This document shows positions 7,452-11,351 of a DNA stretch of 11,351 nt, piece by piece. The translations under genes were made by a program, and so were the position numbers. Each line of letters starts with the position of its first letter. The stretch's first letter is position 1. Under the pieces are notes generated by a model. That model saw only the letters and a list, made by a program, of their open reading frames with translations. It ran no database searches and was not told the origin of the DNA. The stretch is from JBKQWK01 sp052139595 (GTDB lineage Bacteria > Actinomycetota > Thermoleophilia > UBA2241): NCBI GenBank assembly GCA_052139595.1, contig JBKQWK010000015.1:1-11351 (forward strand). Reading direction: 5' to 3'.

Positions 7452-8068
7452 AGCGTCTTCTGGTTGTCGTACTGATCGCTGTCGCAGTGGTCGTCGGGGC
7501 TGTTGTCGTGCGCGTCGCTATGCCAAGTTGGTACGTGCGCCTGGTGCCGGCTTTTGTGGCCCGGCGCATCTACCCTTTGAAGTACAGCGCAGCCATTGCC
7601 AGCGCAGCCGAGCAGAACCGTCTGGACCCGGCACTGGTGGCAGCCGTTATTTACGAAGAAAGTCGTTTTCGCCAGAGCACGACTTCCGTCCGCGGCGCTG
7701 TGGGCCTGATGCAGTTGCTACCCTCGACGGCTGAAGAGATCGCCCGCAAGACTGGTGGTGTGACCTTTGTCGTCGGCGACTTGACGGACCCAGTCATCAA
7801 CATCCGCTACGGCTGCAACTACCTGCGCTACCTGCTTGACCAGTTCCACGGCTCCACGACCGAAGCGGTGGCGGCCTACAATGCCGGTGTGACCAATGTG
7901 CAGGCCTGGATCCGGGCGCAAAACGGCAAACCGTTACGTGTTGCCGACATACCATTTGTCGAAACGCGCAGCTACGTCCTGCACGTCGGTCGTATGACAA
8001 CGATCTATCGCCGGGCCTTCGGTGCGGCGCTGGGCCCGGCGCCGGCGGGGTTTGCGACCATACACTGA
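7448..8068 (+). CDS. Membrane-anchored lytic transglycosylase, SLT domain
   Basis: Predicted to cleave the MurNAc-GlcNAc bond of peptidoglycan, forming 1,6-anhydro ends, outside the cytoplasmic membrane. The 206-residue protein begins MKRLL followed by a hydrophobic stretch (about 4-21) that should act as a signal anchor; no lipobox Cys is present. The SLT (Slt70-like) domain covers about 45-190: Y69-E-E-S-R-F with E71 as the expected catalytic Glu, then GAVGLMQLLPSTAEEIA, DPVINIRYGCNYLRYLLDQF, and AVAAYNAGVTNV. The GTG start at 7448 overlaps the coaE stop and lacks a good ribosome site, so coupling to coaE is likely. From memory, a lytic transglycosylase next to coaE recurs in Clostridia and Coriobacteriia; a functional link is not evident. 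The family call is firm, the exact cellular role unknown. Confidence 0.92.
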   Translation: MKRLLVVVLIAVAVVVGAVVVRVAMPSWYVRLVPAFVARRIYPLKYSAAIASAAEQNRLDPALVAAVIYEESRFRQSTTSVRGAVGLMQLLPSTAEEIARKTGGVTFVVGDLTDPVINIRYGCNYLRYLLDQFHGSTTEAVAAYNAGVTNVQAWIRAQNGKPLRVADIPFVETRSYVLHVGRMTTIYRRAFGAALGPAPAGFATIH

Positions 8069-8089
8069 GAGGTCTCGTGGCGGGCCTGC

Positions 8090-8118
8090 TTGCGAACAGG
8101 TGTTCGTATCGGTAAAGT
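8090..8118 (+). promoter_or_regulatory. Probable uvrB promoter
   Basis: TTGCGA (8090-8095) and TAAAGT (8113-8118) are separated by exactly 17 bases, each matching the sigma-70 type consensus at four of six positions. The LexA box at 8093-8106 covers the end of the -35 and half of the spacer, which is where a repressor would block polymerase. The hexamers are weak on their own; the arrangement is what supports the call. Confidence 0.5.
8093..8106 (+). promoter_or_regulatory. LexA (SOS) box upstream of uvrB
   Basis: CGAACAGGTGTTCG fits the CGAAC-N4-GTTCG operator of Bacillota and Actinomycetota LexA (the DinR/Cheo box), including the RNRY centre (A-G-G-T). It lies 46 bases before the uvrB ATG and overlaps the predicted promoter. 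uvrB is a classic SOS gene, so repression by LexA and induction after DNA damage follow from established knowledge. A rough estimate gives about 0.001 chance matches to this degenerate pattern in a window of this size. Confidence 0.88.
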
Positions 8119-8152
8119 ACTAGGTGACATTTCCTCGGGGCACAGAGAGAGC

Positions 8153-10165
8153 ATGAGCGACTTTCAGATCCAGGCAGAGTACGCCCTCACTGGCGATCAG
8201 CCGCAGGCGGTTGACTCTCTCGTCGAGGGTGTCAAGCGCGGCGACCGCTATCAGACGCTGCTCGGGGTCACCGGTAGCGGCAAGACGTTCACGATGGCCA
8301 ACGTCATCGCTCAGGCACGCAAGCCGACGCTGGTGATCGCCCACAACAAGACGCTGGCAGCGCAACTGTGCAACGAGTTTCGGGAGTTCCTGCCCAATAA
8401 TGCGGTCGAATACTTCGTCAGTTACTACGACTACTATCAGCCTGAAGCGTATGTGGCGGCGCAAGATCTCTACATCGAGAAGGACTCCTCCATCAACGAT
8501 GAGATCGATCGTCTGCGCCACGCCGCCACCAGCGCCCTTTTTCTGCGTCGCGACGTCGTCATCGTCGCCAGCGTGAGCTGCATCTTCGGTCTCGGCTCGC
8601 CCGAGGAGTACCTTGACAAGGTTGTCCTGCTGCAGGTTGGCGTGCGCCTCGACCGTGACGATACCCTACGTCGGCTGGTCGACATTCACTACGCGCGCAA
8701 CGACTTCGACCTCGCGCGCGGCAAATTTCGGGTTCGCGGCGACTCATTCGAGATCTGGCCGGCGAACGAGGACACTGCTCTGCGCATCACTCTCTGGGGC
8801 GACGAACTCGAGGCGATCACGCGCTTCGACCCGGTCTCCGGTGAGGTGCTTGAGCGGCTCCAGTATGTGGCCGTGTACCCGGCGACGCATTTCGTCACCA
8901 CCGAGCCGGCGATTGAGCGTGCCTTGGTCGAGATCAGGCGCGAGATGGAAGATCGCTGCGCCTGGTTCGAAGAGCACGGCAAGATGCTGGAGTCGCATCG
9001 CCTGCGCCAGCGCACTCTGTACGACATGGAGATGCTGCGCGAGATGGGCTTCTGTAACGGCATCGAGAATTACTCGCGCGTGATCCTCGGCAAGGAACCG
9101 GGAGCGACGCCGAACTGCCTGCTCGACTACTTCCCCGACGACTATCTGGTGTTCATCGACGAATCACACATGACGCTGCCGCAGATTGGCGGCATGTACG
9201 AGGGTGACCGTTCGCGCAAGCAGAATCTGGTCGAGTTCGGCTTTCGTCTGCCCAGTGCCCTCGATAACCGGCCACTGCGTATTGATGAGTTTCTCGCCAA
9301 GGTGCCGCAGATTGTCTTCGTCAGCGCCACCCCCGGGCGGTTCGAGCTTGGTCACAGCGTCAACATTGCCGAACAGATCATTCGCCCGACAGGCTTGGTC
9401 GATCCCGAGGTTGAGGTGCGACCCACGTCGGGCCAGATCGACGACCTGATGAACGAGGTGCGCGTTCGTGTTGACAAGCAGGAGCGTGTGCTGGTTACGA
9501 CGCTTACCAAACGCATGGCCGAGGATCTCACCGACTACCTGGTCGAAAACGGCTTCAAGGTGCGCTACTTGCACAGCGAGGTTGATACGCTCGACCGTAT
9601 CCAGATCATTCGCGAGCTGCGTCTGGGCGAATTCGATGTGCTCGTCGGCATCAACCTGCTGCGTGAAGGTATCGACCTGCCCGAGGTTACGCTGGTAACA
9701 ATTCTCGATGCCGACAAAGAGGGTTTCCTGCGCGGCCAGACGGCGCTTATCCAGACGATTGGCCGCGCTTCGCGCAACGTCAACGGCCGCGTGATCATGT
9801 ATGCCGACAAGATGACGGCGGCGATGACGGCGGCGATCAGTGAAACGAATCGCCGCCGTGACCGGCAGATAAGCTACAACCAGGCGCACGGCATTGAACC
9901 GCGCAGCATCGTCAAGGCGGTCAGCGACATTGCGCAGATGATGAGTGACGCGGCGGCTGTGCCGACGAAGGGCCGCCGTGCCGCCAAGGCAGTTGCCAGG
10001 AAGCTGGTCATGCCGCGCGTTGAACTCGAGAAGCTCATTGCCAACCTCGAGGCAGAAATGTTCACGGCTGCCGACCAGCTCAAGTTTGAGTACGCTGCCA
10101 AGCTGCGCGACGAAATCAAAGAACTAAGTCGTGAGTTGGCCCGCAGAGGGCAGTCAGCAGGATGA
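8153..10165 (+). CDS. uvrB: Excinuclease ABC subunit B
   Basis: Damage-verification helicase of nucleotide excision repair; loaded by UvrA, it then recruits UvrC. From ATG 8153 it has 670 residues (E. coli 673). Visible parts are Walker A GVTGSGKT (38-45), the beta-hairpin region around 88-105 (YYDYYQPEAYV, YIEKDSS) that inserts between DNA strands, the GxxNGIENYSR segment, the Walker B DESH at 336-339, helicase motifs FVSATPG, INLLREGIDLPEV and QTIGRASRN, and a C-terminal UVR motif (about 622-657, ELEKLIANLEAEM to KLRDEIKEL) that binds UvrC. An in-frame TTG at 8090 would add 21 residues but would place the SOS box and promoter inside the gene, so ATG 8153 is chosen; a weak GAGAGA precedes it closely. 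All catalytic motifs look intact. The DUF2284 gene follows after 68 bases with no terminator seen, so it is probably cotranscribed. Confidence 0.97.
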   Translation: MSDFQIQAEYALTGDQPQAVDSLVEGVKRGDRYQTLLGVTGSGKTFTMANVIAQARKPTLVIAHNKTLAAQLCNEFREFLPNNAVEYFVSYYDYYQPEAYVAAQDLYIEKDSSINDEIDRLRHAATSALFLRRDVVIVASVSCIFGLGSPEEYLDKVVLLQVGVRLDRDDTLRRLVDIHYARNDFDLARGKFRVRGDSFEIWPANEDTALRITLWGDELEAITRFDPVSGEVLERLQYVAVYPATHFVTTEPAIERALVEIRREMEDRCAWFEEHGKMLESHRLRQRTLYDMEMLREMGFCNGIENYSRVILGKEPGATPNCLLDYFPDDYLVFIDESHMTLPQIGGMYEGDRSRKQNLVEFGFRLPSALDNRPLRIDEFLAKVPQIVFVSATPGRFELGHSVNIAEQIIRPTGLVDPEVEVRPTSGQIDDLMNEVRVRVDKQERVLVTTLTKRMAEDLTDYLVENGFKVRYLHSEVDTLDRIQIIRELRLGEFDVLVGINLLREGIDLPEVTLVTILDADKEGFLRGQTALIQTIGRASRNVNGRVIMYADKMTAAMTAAISETNRRRDRQISYNQAHGIEPRSIVKAVSDIAQMMSDAAAVPTKGRRAAKAVARKLVMPRVELEKLIANLEAEMFTAADQLKFEYAAKLRDEIKELSRELARRGQSAG

Positions 10166-10221
10166 ACGGGACAGAGCAGCGTGGTGTATGAGCGTGGCCG
10201 GATGAGCCCGACAGCACGAGT

Positions 10222-10227
10222 GGAGGT
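10222..10227 (+). promoter_or_regulatory. Ribosome binding site of the DUF2284 gene
   Basis: GGAGGT six bases before the GTG at 10234 is the best Shine-Dalgarno sequence in the window. It fixes the start and indicates that this gene is translated efficiently in its own right rather than only by coupling to uvrB. Confidence 0.8.
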
Positions 10228-10233
10228 AAAGGT

Positions 10234-11001
10234 GTGACCGCCGAAGAACTGGCCCAGATAGGCGCTGACCTGAGTGCCTTGGCGCGCGAGATCGGCGCCG
10301 ACGACGTCGCCGCTGTTGCCGCCGGCGACGTCGTTGTCGACGAACGCGTGCGCCTGAAGTGTCTTGTGCCCTTGTGCGCGAGCTATGGGCGCAATCTCGT
10401 CTGCCCACCGCGGGCGCCCTCGCCGGCCGAAACACGCGTTCTGCTGCAGAGCTACCGGCTCGGCCTCGTCGTTCAACAGGCGATTCCCTACACGCAGGCT
10501 GATGCCGATCAGTTCTACGGTGGGCGCACGCACGCTGAAGCGCACGCCGTAGCAGATGGGCAGGCGCACGTAGTAGATGGGCAGATGCGTGCTGCAAGAC
10601 GGGCGGAGACGCAGGCCGCAGGCCAGGCGCGAGCGGAGGCCGCAGGCCAGGCGCGAGCGCCGGTGGCGAGCGGCGATGGCGGCGCACGTGCCCGTGAGGG
10701 TTACGAGAGTATCGCCGCGGCGAGCCAAAACGGTTTTGCGGCGCTGATGACCAGACTGGAAAGCGCCGCCTTCAAGCGTGGTTTACGTTTCGCCGCTGCC
10801 TTAGGCGGCGGCGACTGCAAGCTTTGCGTGACGTGTGTTGGACAGGGCTCGGACGAGCCCTGTCGCCATCCCTTTGAGGCGCGACCGTCGATGGAGGCTC
10901 TCGGTATCGACGTCATCGCCACTGCTGCCAACGCCGGTCTCAGCATCGAAATGCCGGCCATCGATGCCCCGCGCTGGACGGGCCTGCTCCTGCTCGACTG
11001 A
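10234..11001 (+). CDS. DUF2284 family cysteine-rich predicted metal-binding protein
   Basis: A 255-residue soluble protein of unknown function. The first Cys cluster is C43-LVPL-C48-ASYGRNLV-C57-PP. The second is GGGD-C195-KL-C198-VT-C201 with C210-R-H-P, followed by EARPSMEALGIDV, which I recognise as the DUF2284 hallmark. Seven Cys in this spacing suggest an iron-sulfur cluster or zinc site, but that is inference. Between the two halves, about residues 96-153 form a low-complexity Ala/Gln/Arg/Gly segment built partly from tandem DNA repeats, making the protein longer than the roughly 170-200 residues I expect for the family. There is no signal peptide or membrane segment. It sits 68 bases after uvrB and 2 bases before uvrA, so it is probably expressed with the excision-repair genes; whether it acts in repair is unknown. 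The GTG start has an excellent ribosome site. Confidence 0.85.
   Translation: MTAEELAQIGADLSALAREIGADDVAAVAAGDVVVDERVRLKCLVPLCASYGRNLVCPPRAPSPAETRVLLQSYRLGLVVQQAIPYTQADADQFYGGRTHAEAHAVADGQAHVVDGQMRAARRAETQAAGQARAEAAGQARAPVASGDGGARAREGYESIAAASQNGFAALMTRLESAAFKRGLRFAAALGGGDCKLCVTCVGQGSDEPCRHPFEARPSMEALGIDVIATAANAGLSIEMPAIDAPRWTGLLLLD
10549..10590 (+). repeat. Two imperfect 21-bp tandem repeats in the DUF2284 gene
   Basis: Copies at 10549-10569 and 10570-10590 are adjacent and in frame, encoding VADGQAH and VVDGQMR. Most differences lie in the last six bases. They form the first part of the low-complexity insertion that splits the two Cys-rich halves of the protein. Confidence 0.75.
10612..10659 (+). 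repeat. Two near-perfect 24-bp tandem repeats in the DUF2284 gene
   Basis: Units at 10612-10635 and 10636-10659 differ only in their first base and encode QAAGQARA then EAAGQARA. The near identity at DNA level, including third codon positions, points to a recent duplication or slippage event; the 24-base period keeps the reading frame. Confidence 0.88.
10841..10864 (+). repeat. Perfect 10-bp inverted repeat with a 4-base loop
   Basis: GACAGGGCTC (10841-10850) and GAGCCCTGTC (10855-10864) are exact reverse complements around the loop GGAC. It lies inside the DUF2284 gene, spanning codons for G203 to C210-R211 beside the second Cys cluster, about 140 bases before the uvrA start. No T-run follows, so it is not an ordinary terminator. 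As RNA it would be a very stable hairpin. Confidence 0.85.
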
Positions 11002-11003
11002 CC

Positions 11004-11351
11004 TTGGCTGGCGAAATTGTCATCAGAGGCGCGCGCGAGCACAATCTCAAGGATGTGTCGCTGCGTTTGCCGCGCGACCGCTTTATCGTCATTACCGGCC
11101 TCAGCGGTTCGGGCAAGAGTTCACTCGCCTTCGATACGATTTACGCTGAGGGTCAGCGCCGCTACGTTGAGTCGCTATCGGCGTATGCACGTCAGTTTCT
11201 CGGGCAGATGGACAAACCGGATGTCGACAGCATCGAGGGCTTGTCGCCGGCGATTTCGATCGATCAGAAGACGACATCACGTAACCCGCGCTCGACGGTT
11301 GGCACGGTCACCGAAATCTACGACTACCTGCGCCTGCTTTACGCTCGTGTC
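11004..11351 (+). CDS. uvrA: Excinuclease ABC subunit A, N-terminal part
   Basis: ABC-type ATPase that recognises DNA lesions and loads UvrB. Only the first 116 codons are present; the window ends inside the gene. The start IVIRGAREHNLKDVSL is typical of UvrA, followed by the first Walker A GLSGSGKS (32-39) and the conserved SLAFDTIYAEGQRRYVESLS, YARQFLGQMDKPDVDSIEGL, SPAISIDQKTT and NPRSTVGTVTEIYDYLRLL. The TTG at 11004 is chosen because no ATG or GTG occurs in this frame for a long way upstream and the next GTG lies inside the conserved domain. It comes two bases after the DUF2284 stop and lacks a Shine-Dalgarno sequence, so translation is probably coupled. No LexA box is seen directly before it. 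Confidence 0.95.
   Translation, partial: MAGEIVIRGAREHNLKDVSLRLPRDRFIVITGLSGSGKSSLAFDTIYAEGQRRYVESLSAYARQFLGQMDKPDVDSIEGLSPAISIDQKTTSRNPRSTVGTVTEIYDYLRLLYARV

Noticed and set aside
9371..9383. GAAC...ATTC near-match to a LexA box in uvrB
   Set aside because: Wrong spacing (5 bases) and a mismatch in the right half, inside a conserved coding stretch.
10166..10233. Possible small gene or separate promoter between uvrB and the DUF2284 gene
   Set aside because: The two ATGAGC starts open frames of only a few codons, and no convincing -35/-10 pair is visible in the 68 bases.
9874..10728. - strand open frames opposite the uvrB end and the DUF2284 repeats
   Set aside because: Low-complexity Arg-rich translations produced by the repeats and GC bias; they overlap two confidently assigned genes.
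1..11351. CRISPR arrays, insertion sequences, tRNA or rRNA genes, toxin-antitoxin pairs
   Set aside because: No regularly spaced repeats, transposase motifs, terminal inverted repeats, cloverleaf-like sequences or small paired genes were seen; the window reads as conserved chromosomal core.

Overview
The window is a compact, GC-rich stretch of bacterial chromosome (roughly 60% G+C by eye) with every recognisable gene on the + strand and no gap longer than about 115 bases between genes. The order polA - rpsA - coaE - (lytic transglycosylase) - uvrB - uvrA is, from memory, close to that of Actinomycetota such as Mycobacterium. Three things fit that placement: a four-domain ribosomal protein S1 with an acidic tail, a CGAAC-N4-GTTCG LexA box, and a PolA without proofreading residues. 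A DUF2284 protein, a family I associate with anaerobes, and a coaE-lytic transglycosylase pair suggest a deep or anaerobic actinobacterial lineage (Coriobacteriia-like) rather than a streptomycete or mycobacterium. The placement is inference from gene order and motifs, not a phylogeny.

Layout. (1) 5-2482: a large c-di-GMP signalling protein, REC-PAS-PAS-GGDEF-EAL, with a degenerate GGDEF signature, an intact I-site and an intact EAL active site. (2) 2523-5186: DNA polymerase I. (3) 5187-5299: a 113-base gap with a likely extended -10 promoter and a leader containing a perfect 12-base palindrome. (4) 5300-6739: ribosomal protein S1. (5) 6740-6809: a 70-base gap with a GC-rich inverted repeat. 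(6) 6810-7451 and 7448-8068: dephospho-CoA kinase and a membrane-anchored lytic transglycosylase, overlapping by 4 bases. (7) 8069-8152: the uvrB promoter region with a perfect LexA (SOS) box. (8) 8153-10165: uvrB. (9) 10234-11001: a DUF2284 cysteine-rich protein whose middle is expanded by tandem repeats. (10) 11004-end: the first 116 codons of uvrA, cut by the window edge.

How the genes fit together. PolA, UvrB and UvrA all act in nucleotide excision repair: UvrA and UvrB find the damage, UvrC (not seen here) cuts, and PolA fills the patch. The SOS box in front of uvrB, together with the tight spacing uvrB - DUF2284 - uvrA, predicts a damage-inducible transcript that also carries the DUF2284 gene. 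rpsA and coaE are housekeeping genes.

I found no CRISPR array, insertion sequence, tRNA or rRNA, and no clear-cut new multi-gene system. The items most worth a second look are the DUF2284 gene (its place inside a uvrB-uvrA unit, its repeat-built insertion and a perfect 10-bp hairpin) and the GGDEF-degenerate c-di-GMP protein.
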